Origin: an uncultured bacterium
Lineage (GTDB): Bacteria > Planctomycetota > Phycisphaerae > Phycisphaerales > SM1A02
Length of the DNA: 64,000 nt
Direction: 5' to 3'
NCBI GenBank assembly: GCA_903919715.1
Contig: CAIXJC010000015.1
Location: forward strand, 1-64,000
Position numbers and translations under genes: made by a program. How positions within the stretch are numbered: position 1 is the stretch's first letter; every line of letters begins with the position of its first letter. The notes beneath the pieces were generated by a model. That model was not told where the DNA came from. It was given only the letters and a program-made list of their open reading frames with translations, and did no database searches. Of this stretch, positions 17,141-25,108 are shown in pieces.

Positions 17141-18523
17141 TCAGAGAGTGTGAAGGGCTCGATATCCTTGCGGAATTCGCATAGAAAAGACGGTTCCGCC
17201 CTCCTTTGGGCAGCGGACGTCGACGCTTCCGCCGTGAACCATCGCGATATGTTTGACAATCGATAGGCCCAAGCCTGTTCCGCCAAGCTCGCGACTGCGG
17301 GCCGCATCGACACGGTAAAACCTCTCGAATAGTCGCGGCAGGTGGAGGGCATCAATGCCGGGACCTTCGTCGCGGACAAACAGTTCGATGTGTCCGTCGG
17401 TCAGTTGGGCGGAAATGACAACGCGTGTCTTCGCTGGCGAATATTTGAGAGCGTTCGAGATGAGATTGACGAGCGCTTGCGACATCAGCCCCGCATTGAC
17501 GATGAAATGCAGGTCAGGAGCGATCTTCATTTCGATCGTCATTTGTTTCGCCGCAGAAACAACTTCGAGTTGCTCGGTCGCGTCGCATGCAACGCCAAGG
17601 GCGTCAACGTTTGCAAATGCCAATTGCGAAAACGCTTTCGGTTGATCCAAAAATGCAAGGAGCAGGATGTCTTCGACCAGTGTCGAGAGGCGGATCGTAT
17701 TGCGATGCATGACGGCGAGGAAATGAGCGACCTGCTCAGGATCCTCCGCTCCGATCTGCATCAACGTCTCGAGATATCCCTTGATGTTTGTGATAGGCGT
17801 ACGGAGCTCATGAGAGACATTCGCAGCAAAGTCCGTTCGGACATTTTCGAGGCGGCGGATTTTGGTGACATCGTCGATTGCAAGGAGCAGTCCGTTGACG
17901 ACGCCCGAGGAGTCTTTCAGCGGATCAGCAGCGACGATGATTGATTCGACCGATCCGCCAGACAACTTGATTTCACGGGTCATCGCTGTCGTCGCATGAA
18001 GCGATTCCTCGGCAAATCGCAAGAGTTCTGGTTGCCGAATCACTTCTGCTAACAGGCGTCCGCGGTATTCGCGCGAGTCGAGTCCGAGCATCTTCTCTGC
18101 GACAGCGTTGGCGTTTCGAAAGCGAAGATGACCATCGAGGGAAACTAATCCAGTTTGAATCGCTTCCAAGAGCAGTTGAAGTTCGTCCCGTTCAATTTCT
18201 GCGCGCGCAAGCGCCTCGGCGTAACCGCGCTGCGCACGAGCGACTCCTCGTTGCAGGCGGAGTGTCAGTTCGTCGCTGGAATCCGAAAGCGATGCGCCAA
18301 ATTCGCCGTCGCTGATTCGAGCGAGTAGGGCGTAAATCTGGTCCACCCGTCGGCGGTTGATCGTTTGAGTCGCGAAAGCCCATCCGACTCCCGAGAGCAC
18401 AAGAACGATCACGGATGGAGTCACTGTGATCCCACAAAGCGCCAGGACGATTCCTGCTCCGCACAAAATCATGGCTGAAGTGCGGATGACTCGGGGAAGC
18501 GTGTTGGAATTCTGTGGAGCCAT
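17141..18523 (-). CDS. phoR: Phosphate sensor histidine kinase PhoR
   Basis: The 460-residue kinase has two hydrophobic helices near the N-terminus (SAMILCGAGIVLALCG and VIVLVLSGVGWAF). These are followed by a short linker, a PAS-like segment (LLEAIQTGLVSLDG, NANAVAEKMLGLDS), and the H box FAANVSHELRTPITNIKGYL. The ATPase domain has N box LVNLISNALKYSP, G1 DEGPGIDALHLPRLFERFYR and G2 GTGLGLSIVKHI. The ATG at 18523 has GGAG 7 bases upstream; GTG at 18529 is an alternative. Its position between phoB and pstS makes the phosphate role very likely. Confidence 0.95.
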   Translation of the reverse strand: MAPQNSNTLPRVIRTSAMILCGAGIVLALCGITVTPSVIVLVLSGVGWAFATQTINRRRVDQIYALLARISDGEFGASLSDSSDELTLRLQRGVARAQRGYAEALARAEIERDELQLLLEAIQTGLVSLDGHLRFRNANAVAEKMLGLDSREYRGRLLAEVIRQPELLRFAEESLHATTAMTREIKLSGGSVESIIVAADPLKDSSGVVNGLLLAIDDVTKIRRLENVRTDFAANVSHELRTPITNIKGYLETLMQIGAEDPEQVAHFLAVMHRNTIRLSTLVEDILLLAFLDQPKAFSQLAFANVDALGVACDATEQLEVVSAAKQMTIEMKIAPDLHFIVNAGLMSQALVNLISNALKYSPAKTRVVISAQLTDGHIELFVRDEGPGIDALHLPRLFERFYRVDAARSRELGGTGLGLSIVKHIAMVHGGSVDVRCPKEGGTVFSMRIPQGYRALHTL

Positions 18524-18566
18524 GAACACGCTCCAAGGTATCCGCTACAGAAAGATGTCGGGGGCG

Positions 18567-19277
18567 CTATTCCCGTTCGCCTTCTGTAAATCGATACCCA
18601 ACTCCACGCACGGTCTCGATTGATTCGCCAAATTCTTCCATTTTTCTGCGGATCGCAGTGATGTGGACATCAATTGTTCGCTGCGAGAGAACAGTGAGCG
18701 GACCATGCACGCTTGAGATGATTTGGTCGCGCGTACGAACGAAGCCTGGTCGTTTGGCAAGCATAAAGAGCATTTCAAATTCTGTGATCGTCAATGAGAG
18801 CGTCTTGCCATCGCACATGACGACATGCCGTTCCCGGTCAATGATCAGTTTGCCTGCGCATCGAATGAGCACATTGTCCTGCTGCTCAACTCCTTGGACG
18901 TTGCGCTTTCGCATTGCATTTTGAAGTCGTGCCATCAAGACGCGTGGGCTGAATGGTTTCGTGACATAGTCATCTGCTCCCATTTCGATTCCTGCCACGA
19001 TGTCCGCTTCGCTGCCACGTGCAGTCAGCATCACAACGGGAATTTCTTTCGTTTCGTCGTGCTCTTTCAAACGACGGCATACTTCAAGGCCATCCAAGTC
19101 GGGCAGCATCAAATCGAGCACCATGAGGTCCGGAATCGATTGTCGGGCAAGTTCTAAAGCACGTCGCCCAGAGCGAGTTGTCGTGACATCAACACCTTCT
19201 CGTTGAAGATGAAACTTCACGAGGTCTGCAATCTCCGGTTCATCCTCCACAACAAGCGCTGTTCTATTTGTAGTCAT
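18567..19277 (-). CDS. phoB: Phosphate response regulator PhoB
   Basis: This 236-residue OmpR-family regulator has a receiver domain (EDEPEIADLV, phospho-acceptor Asp in LMVLDLMLPDLDGLEV, the Thr of VVMLTARG, the Lys of YVTKPFSP). A winged-helix DNA-binding domain follows (LTITEFEMLFMLAKRPGFVRTRDQI, then RTIDVHITAIRRKM and ETVRGVGYRF). It is the first gene of the pho operon, 43 bases before phoR. A candidate PHO box is found about 60-87 bases upstream. Confidence 0.95.
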   Translation of the reverse strand: MTTNRTALVVEDEPEIADLVKFHLQREGVDVTTTRSGRRALELARQSIPDLMVLDLMLPDLDGLEVCRRLKEHDETKEIPVVMLTARGSEADIVAGIEMGADDYVTKPFSPRVLMARLQNAMRKRNVQGVEQQDNVLIRCAGKLIIDRERHVVMCDGKTLSLTITEFEMLFMLAKRPGFVRTRDQIISSVHGPLTVLSQRTIDVHITAIRRKMEEFGESIETVRGVGYRFTEGERE

Positions 19278-19336
19278 ACTCGGTTCGTTCCTTCCTTGGG
19301 TTCTAGGACCATTATGGGTCGAGGGCGGCTTTGGCG

Positions 19337-19364
19337 GATCGAATTTGTGTGAAGATTGGGTGAA
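19337..19364 (-). promoter_or_regulatory. Candidate PHO box upstream of phoB
   Basis: Read on the minus strand, TTCACC (19359-19364) and TTCACA (19348-19353) repeat with an 11-base period, followed by a weaker third unit TTCGAT (19337-19342). This 6-N5-6 layout is that of PhoP/PhoB operators. A CATAAT -10-like box (19311-19316) lies 20 bases beyond the last unit. Autoregulation of the whole phoBR-pstSCAB-phoU operon is the natural inference. Confidence 0.5.
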
Positions 19365-19370
19365 TTGCTG

Positions 19371-20561
19371 TCACGGAATTCGCAGAAACGAACCATCCGT
19401 CGCGCGAATTGCTTGGCGCCCTGTCACCGCAGGAAGGGTGATTGGTACGCCGTCTGACGCCAGGACTCCCAAGAGAGCCATCGCCATCGTTTCCCGCGCA
19501 TCTCCCGGAACGCCGTATTCGTCGGTCGTTTGTACGGTTGCGTTGATTGTTCTGCGTAGGGCAGCCATCAGGCCAGCATTGCGAACTCCGCCACCAGCGA
19601 CAAGCACCTTCATGCGATTCGCGATACAGGTGTCAGGAAGCGCCTGTGAGATTGCACGCGCAATGGTTCGAGCGATTGCTTCTGCCGCACTCGCAAGTGC
19701 ATCCTGCGGTGATAAGCCAGCGAGGTGCCCAGTCGCTCGTGAGACGATTTCGTCGTTTGTTCCGAGTGATCGTTTCGCAAGCCGCTGTTGTTCGAGAAGT
19801 TCGTGTACTGGTCCAAGACTCGATTCGATGGGATGGCCAGCATGTGTGAGTCGCCCGTCACTATCAAATGGAGTTCCGAGCATCGTCCGAGAAATGTGAT
19901 CGAGCAGTTGGTTACATAAGCAGAGATCGAAACCGCGCACGCCGTCGATCCACAACGATTGCAGTTCATCGATTTGAGATCGTGTATTCGAATGGGATGC
20001 TGCGTGCTCGGCGGCGATCGTTGGTGCGGGAGGAAGAATGGTGGCGTTGGAGAATCCACCAAGGTTGACGATCGCTCGCCAAGATTTCTTCGCGCGGAAC
20101 ATCATCCAATCTGAGAGCGGAGTGATTGGTGCGCCTTGTCCGCCGGCGGCGAGATCGGCAGCACGGAGATTGCTGACAACGGGACATCCAAGATCTTGTG
20201 CGACAACTGATGCGTCGATGAGTTGGAGCGAAAGTGGGGGCTGATGAAAGAGCGTTTGCCCATGAAGAACGACGAGCCATGGCGCCCCATGCAGGCGCGC
20301 CAATTCGCGCAGCGGCGGCAGATGCCCGAGCGCTAAATCTCTTGCAAGCGCTGTGAATGCGCCGGCGGTGAGTGGTTCTTGCCTTTGAGCAGCGCGAAGT
20401 CGCGTGGTCAATTCACCCATCGGCGCGCTGGCTTGTCCAACGAGCTCTGCGCGCGCTCGCAGTCCGCGGCCAGAGACTTGCACTGCTGCGATATCAATTC
20501 CGTCAATACTCGTGCCGGTCATCGCGGCGAAAATCAGACGTGTCTTTGCGCGAGCGGTCAT
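19371..20561 (-). CDS. anmK: Anhydro-N-acetylmuramic acid kinase AnmK
   Basis: The 396-residue enzyme phosphorylates 1,6-anhydro-MurNAc released by lytic transglycosylases and so recycles cell wall. The family start MTGTSIDGIDIAAV, the central VVLHGQTLFHQPP and RAADLAAGGQGAPITP, and the C-terminal VLVAGGGVRNAGLMAALR are all present. I chose the ATG at 20561; the same frame stays open to 21179 but that part lies antisense to the UDP-glucuronate decarboxylase gene and has no family match. It is divergent from that gene with a 36-base gap. Confidence 0.95.
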   Translation of the reverse strand: MTARAKTRLIFAAMTGTSIDGIDIAAVQVSGRGLRARAELVGQASAPMGELTTRLRAAQRQEPLTAGAFTALARDLALGHLPPLRELARLHGAPWLVVLHGQTLFHQPPLSLQLIDASVVAQDLGCPVVSNLRAADLAAGGQGAPITPLSDWMMFRAKKSWRAIVNLGGFSNATILPPAPTIAAEHAASHSNTRSQIDELQSLWIDGVRGFDLCLCNQLLDHISRTMLGTPFDSDGRLTHAGHPIESSLGPVHELLEQQRLAKRSLGTNDEIVSRATGHLAGLSPQDALASAAEAIARTIARAISQALPDTCIANRMKVLVAGGGVRNAGLMAALRRTINATVQTTDEYGVPGDARETMAMALLGVLASDGVPITLPAVTGRQAIRATDGSFLRIP

Positions 20562-20597
20562 TGGGGGCAGTATCGCATTTGCTAGACTCAAGCGCCA

Positions 20598-21569
20598 ATG
20601 ATCAAACGTATTCTCGTTACAGGCGGGGCAGGATTTCTCGGATCGCATCTCTGCGAGCGATTGGTGAACCAAGGTCATGAAGTCACCTGTTTGGACAACC
20701 TGTTTACGAGCCAGAAAAACAATATTGAGCATCTTGAAGTGAAGCCAAACTTCAAGTTTGTTCGCCATGATGTGACGGAAAGTTATAAGTTTGAAATCGA
20801 TGAGATTTACAACCTTGCGTGTCCCGCCGCACCTGGTCACTATCAATACAACCCAATCAAGACGTTGAAGACGAGCGTGCTGGGAACCATGCACGCACTG
20901 GGACTTGGGAAGCGATTGGATGCGCGCGTGCTTCAAGCTTCGACAAGTGAGGTCTATGGCGATCCCGATGTGCATCCCCAGCCAGAAAGTTATCGCGGCA
21001 ATGTGAATCCGATTGGTCCGCGTTCGTGCTATGACGAAGGCAAACGTGCGGCAGAAACGCTGATGTTTGACTATCGCCGCATGCATAATTCCCGCATCAA
21101 GGTTGTGCGAATTTTTAATACGTACGGGCCAAGGATGCATCCGTTTGACGGTCGCGTTGTGAGCAACTTTATTCGTCAAGCAGTTGCAGGCGAACCCCTG
21201 ACGATTTATGGTGATGGCAAGCAGAGTCGTTCATTTTGCTATGTCGATGACTTGATCGACGGCTTAATCCTTGCGATGAATACGCCAGATGATTTCACTG
21301 GGCCAGTGAATATCGGGAATCCTGTTGAGTTCACGATTCGCGAATTGGCCGAGCGTGTGGTTCGATTGGTTGGGGGTGCGACGAAGATCGAATTGGCACG
21401 GCCATTGCCGCAGGATGATCCAAAGCAACGTTGCCCAGACATCACGCTCGCGCGAAGCGTGTTGAAGTGGGAGCCAACGGTTCAGTTGGAAGATGGATTG
21501 AAGCGGACGATTGATTGGTTTCGTTCGGTCGATATGACTCAGTACCGAGCGCCAACGCCAAATTATTAA
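20598..21569 (+). CDS. UDP-glucuronate decarboxylase (UDP-xylose synthase)
   Basis: This 323-residue short-chain dehydrogenase-type enzyme converts UDP-glucuronate to UDP-xylose for surface polysaccharides. The NAD motif is [18 protein letters not shown] at residues 5-22. The family-specific [20 protein letters not shown], the catalytic Ser/Tyr/Lys in STSEVYGD and [10 protein letters not shown], and [21 protein letters not shown] are all present. Length matches the bacterial UXS family. It is the only clear polysaccharide gene here and stands alone between anmK and a zinc-ribbon gene. Confidence 0.95.
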   Translation: MIKRILVTGGAGFLGSHLCERLVNQGHEVTCLDNLFTSQKNNIEHLEVKPNFKFVRHDVTESYKFEIDEIYNLACPAAPGHYQYNPIKTLKTSVLGTMHALGLGKRLDARVLQASTSEVYGDPDVHPQPESYRGNVNPIGPRSCYDEGKRAAETLMFDYRRMHNSRIKVVRIFNTYGPRMHPFDGRVVSNFIRQAVAGEPLTIYGDGKQSRSFCYVDDLIDGLILAMNTPDDFTGPVNIGNPVEFTIRELAERVVRLVGGATKIELARPLPQDDPKQRCPDITLARSVLKWEPTVQLEDGLKRTIDWFRSVDMTQYRAPTPNY

Positions 21570-21570
21570 T

Positions 21571-21813
21571 TTAGAGTTTTCGCCACTGACTGCTTGTTGA
21601 CAGTTTGGCGCGATTTTCTGCAGGCGTAAAGAACTGCGTGAGGCCGCAATTTGCGCAGACGACGACCTCGAATTTCGGCGATATCCACCACTTTGTCGAG
21701 AGCTGTGGCAAGTAATTTGGGGCATAGCCGCCGCCGCTGCTCACAGAAGTGGTAAACATTTCCGATGACTTGCATTTCTCGCAGGAGCGGGGCAGTTCGT
21801 TCGTGTTGTTCAT
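21571..21813 (-). CDS. Small zinc-ribbon protein
   Basis: The 80-residue protein has two CxxC pairs, CEKC near residue 11 and CANC near residue 53. Between them lie GGGYAPNYLPQL and a hydrophobic WISPKFEVVV strand, then LTQFFTPAE. This is the layout of a zinc ribbon, with the two knuckles forming one metal site. I recognise no specific family. It ends 1 base from the end of the convergent UDP-glucuronate decarboxylase gene. Confidence 0.7.
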   Translation of the reverse strand: MNNTNELPRSCEKCKSSEMFTTSVSSGGGYAPNYLPQLSTKWWISPKFEVVVCANCGLTQFFTPAENRAKLSTSSQWRKL

Positions 21814-22136
21814 GAGATTTGTTTCGAAGGTGATGTCTGCGATTCGTTGCTGATGTCCGTTCCCGATATGCCGAAAAGCGTACAGTTTCGCTTTGGAGTC
21901 GGTTTTGTAATTATCGGACTATTTCGACAAGAAAAAAGGTCCCCCTTTAAAAAGTTGTTCGGGAGGTGGTTATTGTGTTGGTTGAGCGGTATCGCATAAA
22001 TCAACCCTAAAAAAATCCAAACAAACCTTGACTGCAACCGATACTCTCTGTACCGTACAAACACCAAACGAAGCAAGGATGCCTCGATCAGACTTATCCT
22101 GCGTTGGATAACTGAGTGAGGCGGAAAGGAATCCAA
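21814..22136. other. 323-base intergenic region upstream of recA
   Basis: This divergent gap between the zinc-ribbon gene and recA holds the likely recA promoter (below), several A tracts, and short inverted repeats such as GGTTGA/TCAACC around 21983-22009. A 108-codon minus-strand frame covers it but has no recognisable features and is unlikely to be a gene. Nothing else is visible. Confidence 0.5.
22028..22059 (+). promoter_or_regulatory. Candidate recA promoter with palindromic operator
   Basis: TTGACT (22028-22033) is followed after 17 bases by TACCGT (22051-22056), a poor -10 box in the right place, about 75 bases before the recA ATG. The -10 sits in the palindrome TGTACCGTACA (22049-22059; arms TGTAC and GTACA). 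A repressor such as LexA could bind here, but the word is not an established LexA site. Confidence 0.4.
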
Positions 22137-23471
22137 ATGATTTCAAACGGAAGCATCGCAGCAAAGTCCCCCGTCAGCACCTCTACCACTCCCGCAGGAC
22201 GGACCGTGTCAATGGCGCCATCCGCCGCCGTTGGGAAGCCGACCGAAACCCAAGCGACGGATGCGAAATCCGCCAAGCTTGACTCGAGAAGCTCAGATAC
22301 AAATACACCCATGAACACAAGCTCTACTGGTCCATCGGCTGGTTCGCAGCAAACCACACCGGCGAAAGCGAGTACGACTGAAGCGAAGCCAGTGTCGTCG
22401 GCGAAGCCAACAGCGGCCGCAGCGAAAGCGACTGCTGCAGAATCTGCTGGTCGTACGCGAGCGCTTGAGGCTGCGGTCGGGCAGATTGAAAAGGCGTTCG
22501 GTAAAGGATCGATCATGCGATTTGTTGGCGACAACATTCCAGATATCGCAGGTATCAGCACCGGGACATTGAGTCTCGATCTGGCTCTGGGAGGTCGTGG
22601 ACTTCCAAAGGGACGCATCGTTGAAATCTTTGGACCAGAATCTTCAGGAAAGACAACCCTTGCACTGACCGTGATCGCCAATGCACAGAAGAACGGCGGG
22701 AACGCAGCGTTCATCGATGCCGAGCACGCACTCGATCCGTCTTGGGCGAAGCGCCTCGGGGTCGATTTGGAAGAGATGCTGATCTCACAGCCAGATACTG
22801 GTGAACAGGCGTTGGAAATCTGCGAGCTTCTTGTGCGATCAAATGCGGTCGATGTGATCGTCATTGATTCGGTCGCTGCGCTGATTCCACGTGCTGAAAT
22901 TGAAGGAGAAATGGGCGACAGTCACGTTGGTTTGCAAGCTCGATTGATGAGTCAGGCGATGCGGAAATTGACTGGAGCAATCGCGAAGAGTGAAGTGATC
23001 GTGATCTTCATCAATCAGTTGCGCGAAAAGATCGGCGTGATGTTTGGAAGTCCTGAAACAACGACAGGTGGACGAGCGTTGAAGTTTTATTCGACAATTC
23101 GAATCGATATTCGACGCATTGGTGCGATCAAAGATGGCGAGAACAATGTCGGTAATCGCGTGCGTGCAAAGGTCGTCAAGAACAAGATCGCACCGCCATT
23201 CCGCGAAGCTGAATTCGACATTATGTTCAACGAAGGAATCAGCGTCTCTGGCGATCTAATTGATCTTGCCGTGAATCACGGAGTCGTCGACAAGGCTGGT
23301 TCATGGTTCAGTTACGGAGAGGTCCGATTGGGCCAAGGACGCGAAGCTTCCAAGCAATTCATCCGAGAGAACCCTGATCTCGCCGCCGAGATTCGTTCAG
23401 GAATTATCGCCAAGCGTGCGTTGAATCCAGATGCGGTGATTACTCCGCGGACGGCTCGCGGCAGCGAGTGA
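22137..23471 (+). CDS. recA: Recombinase RecA with long N-terminal extension
   Basis: The 444-residue product is a RecA recombinase. Its core starts near residue 107 ([20 protein letters not shown]). Walker A is GPESSGKTT, Walker B is [12 protein letters not shown], loop L1 is [15 protein letters not shown], and loop L2 carries [22 protein letters not shown]. The C-terminal domain ends without the long acidic tail of E. coli. About 105 residues rich in Ala, Ser, Thr, Pro and Lys precede the core. The ATG at 22137 has AAAGGA 6-7 bases upstream; a GTG at 22116 is less likely. Internal ATGs at 22212 and 22311 have no ribosome site. Confidence 0.96.
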   Translation: MISNGSIAAKSPVSTSTTPAGRTVSMAPSAAVGKPTETQATDAKSAKLDSRSSDTNTPMNTSSTGPSAGSQQTTPAKASTTEAKPVSSAKPTAAAAKATAAESAGRTRALEAAVGQIEKAFGKGSIMRFVGDNIPDIAGISTGTLSLDLALGGRGLPKGRIVEIFGPESSGKTTLALTVIANAQKNGGNAAFIDAEHALDPSWAKRLGVDLEEMLISQPDTGEQALEICELLVRSNAVDVIVIDSVAALIPRAEIEGEMGDSHVGLQARLMSQAMRKLTGAIAKSEVIVIFINQLREKIGVMFGSPETTTGGRALKFYSTIRIDIRRIGAIKDGENNVGNRVRAKVVKNKIAPPFREAEFDIMFNEGISVSGDLIDLAVNHGVVDKAGSWFSYGEVRLGQGREASKQFIRENPDLAAEIRSGIIAKRALNPDAVITPRTARGSE

Positions 23472-23502
23472 TTTGAAAGTGATTTAAAAATAGCGAGTGG
23501 TT

Positions 23503-23588
23503 CCCGCTCGGAGGTCTTACGGCATCGACAGTTGCATGCGATCAATATGATCCATGCGCCCATGATGTCGTCTGACCTCCGAGGCGGG
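23503..23588 (+). ncRNA. Long imperfect RNA hairpin after recA
   Basis: An 86-base segment folds into one long stem. CCCGC (23503) pairs with GCGGG (to 23588). After one bulge, TCGGAGGTC (23508-23516) pairs with GACCTCCGA (23574-23582). ACGGCATC (23519-23526) pairs with GATGTCGT (23564-23571). The tip is GCATG-c-GATC, loop AATAT, GATC-CATGC (23534-23557). About 31 pairs form in total. There is no T tract, so it may be a processed 3' UTR element, an RNase III target or a small RNA rather than a plain terminator. The strand is assumed to follow recA. Confidence 0.55.
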
Positions 23589-23613
23589 TGATTATGCGGG
23601 GTGATTTTTAACC

Positions 23614-23643
23614 CGGTCGACGCACGGGCCAGTGCGTCGACCG
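23614..23643. terminator. Perfect 12-bp hairpin before tRNA-Leu
   Basis: CGGTCGACGCAC (23614-23625) and GTGCGTCGACCG (23632-23643) pair perfectly around the loop GGGCCA. It separates the recA transcript from tRNA-Leu. No T run follows on the plus strand. Its right arm overlaps the -35 region proposed for the tRNA promoter. Confidence 0.5.
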
Positions 23644-23665
23644 AGTGGTTATTGCGTGATACAAT
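23637..23665 (+). promoter_or_regulatory. Candidate tRNA-Leu promoter
   Basis: TCGACC (23637-23642) and TACAAT (23660-23665) are 17 bases apart. The -10 box lies 11 bases before the tRNA 5' end. The -35 box is embedded in the right arm of the preceding hairpin. Confidence 0.45.
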
Positions 23666-23676
23666 GCCGAACCGTC

Positions 23677-23760
23677 GCGGGCGTGGCGGAATTGGCAGAC
23701 GCGCAAGATTCAGGTTCTTGTGGGGTAAAACCCGTGGAGGTTCGATTCCTCTCGCCCGCA
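23677..23760 (+). tRNA. tRNA-Leu (CAG)
   Basis: This 84-base tRNA has acceptor arms GCGGGCG (23677-23683) and CGCCCGC (23753-23759), with discriminator A. The anticodon loop reads TTCAGGT, giving CAG. A long variable arm (TGTGGGGTAAAACCCGT) and the T loop TTCGATT fit a class II leucine tRNA. CCA is not encoded. Confidence 0.97.
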
Positions 23761-23849
23761 TTCGGTCGTTTTCTCTGGCAGCGCATTGAGATGCACAATA
23801 AAAATCCTGATCGTTGCCGACAGTGTGCGCGATGCTTGGAGGAGATCTG

Positions 23850-25094
23850 GTGATTTATCTCGACAATAATGCGACCACCCAACCAGCGGATGAGGTCGTG
23901 TCGGCGATTGAGGACTCGCTACGCAACAATTGGGCGAACCCATCGAGTCTCTACCCAGACGGATTGCGTGCGCGTGGTTCAGTCGATCGCGCGCGTGAGC
24001 AAATCGCCGCGCTCGTCGGTTGTTCGGCACGCGAGATCATCCTCACTTCGGGCGGGACCGAGTCTTGCAATCTTGCGCTTGGCGGTTCTCTCAGTGATCC
24101 ACTCGACTCGACCTTGGGTTCGGCTCTGGTTTCCAAAGGGCGTCGTTGCGTCATCGTGACGACGCGGTTTGAACATAGTGCAGTTCGCGAGAGCGCGGCA
24201 TATTTTGCGGATCGAGGTGGTGAGGTTGTGTGGCTTGAGGGCGGCCCCGACGGCGTGATTGATCCGGCGACACTTGAACAAATACTCAAAACGCGAGCAC
24301 ATGAGATTGCGATTGTCTCTGTGATGTGGGCGAACAATGAAACAGGAGTTCTGCAACCGATTGCGAAATTAGGGTCGATCTGTCGTCAGTACGGCGTGCG
24401 CTTTCATTCTGACGCAACTCAGTGGGTCGGCAGAATGCCGACGGATTTATCGTCGATAGAAGTTGACTTGCTCACTTTTTCGGCGCACAAATTTCATGGT
24501 CCAAAGGGTGTTGGCGCTCTCTATTGCCGCCGCGGCGTTGTGATTCGTCCTGCAATAATTGGTGGGCCTCAGGAGCGCGATCGACGCGGCGGAACGGAAA
24601 ACGTTTCGGGAATCGTTGGGATGGGAGTTGCAGCAGAGATGGCTACACGTTGGTTGTCGAGCGGGTCAGACCTTTCGGCCAACGTTTCTTCAGCCACTGG
24701 AACTGTGTCGATCGGTGCGTGGTCGAAAGGGGAGACCCTTCGTAATCAATTCGAAGAACTCGTGTGCGCAGGTAGTCCGATCGCAATTGTTCAAGCTCGC
24801 GGGAGTTCTCGCGTCTGGAACACGAGCAATATTGCATTTCCACACTTGGAAGCAGAAGCGATACTGATCAATCTAGCGAAGCGTGGAGTGGCTGCTTCGG
24901 CGGGTGCAGCATGTTCGTCTGGCTCACTTGACCCATCTCCAGTTCTGCTGGCGATGGGGGTTGCGCCAGCAGTTGCTCACGGCGCCATTCGATTTTCGCT
25001 CTCGCGCAACACGACTGAAGCAGAAATGATCGAAGGCGCTCGAGCGGTAAACGAATCCGTTCGACTCCTCTCGCAGTCGATGCCCTCGGCGTAA
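23850..25094 (+). CDS. Cysteine desulfurase (NifS/IscS type)
   Basis: The 414-residue PLP enzyme removes sulfur from cysteine for Fe-S clusters or tRNA thiolation. The start VIYLDNNATTQPADEV, HSDATQWVGR and the PLP lysine in LTFSAHKFHGPKGVGALYCR are clear. The catalytic cysteine lies in SAGAACSSGSLDPSPVLLAMG. The chosen GTG (23850) is preceded by GGAGGAG with 5 bases of spacing, the best ribosome site in the window; a TTG at 23814 is less likely. No isc or suf scaffold gene is adjacent, so NifS, IscS and SufS roles cannot be separated. Confidence 0.94.
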   Translation: MIYLDNNATTQPADEVVSAIEDSLRNNWANPSSLYPDGLRARGSVDRAREQIAALVGCSAREIILTSGGTESCNLALGGSLSDPLDSTLGSALVSKGRRCVIVTTRFEHSAVRESAAYFADRGGEVVWLEGGPDGVIDPATLEQILKTRAHEIAIVSVMWANNETGVLQPIAKLGSICRQYGVRFHSDATQWVGRMPTDLSSIEVDLLTFSAHKFHGPKGVGALYCRRGVVIRPAIIGGPQERDRRGGTENVSGIVGMGVAAEMATRWLSSGSDLSANVSSATGTVSIGAWSKGETLRNQFEELVCAGSPIAIVQARGSSRVWNTSNIAFPHLEAEAILINLAKRGVAASAGAACSSGSLDPSPVLLAMGVAPAVAHGAIRFSLSRNTTEAEMIEGARAVNESVRLLSQSMPSA

Positions 25095-25108
25095 TGCCTC
25101 AGGGATCT

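Noticed and set aside
20562-21179. 206-codon N-terminal extension of anmK
   Set aside because: It is antisense to the UDP-glucuronate decarboxylase gene and AnmK homology begins exactly at the ATG at 20561.
21810-22136. A 108-codon minus-strand frame in the recA upstream gap
   Set aside because: It has no domain, signal or ribosome site, overlaps the proposed recA promoter and start, and its composition does not resemble neighbouring genes.
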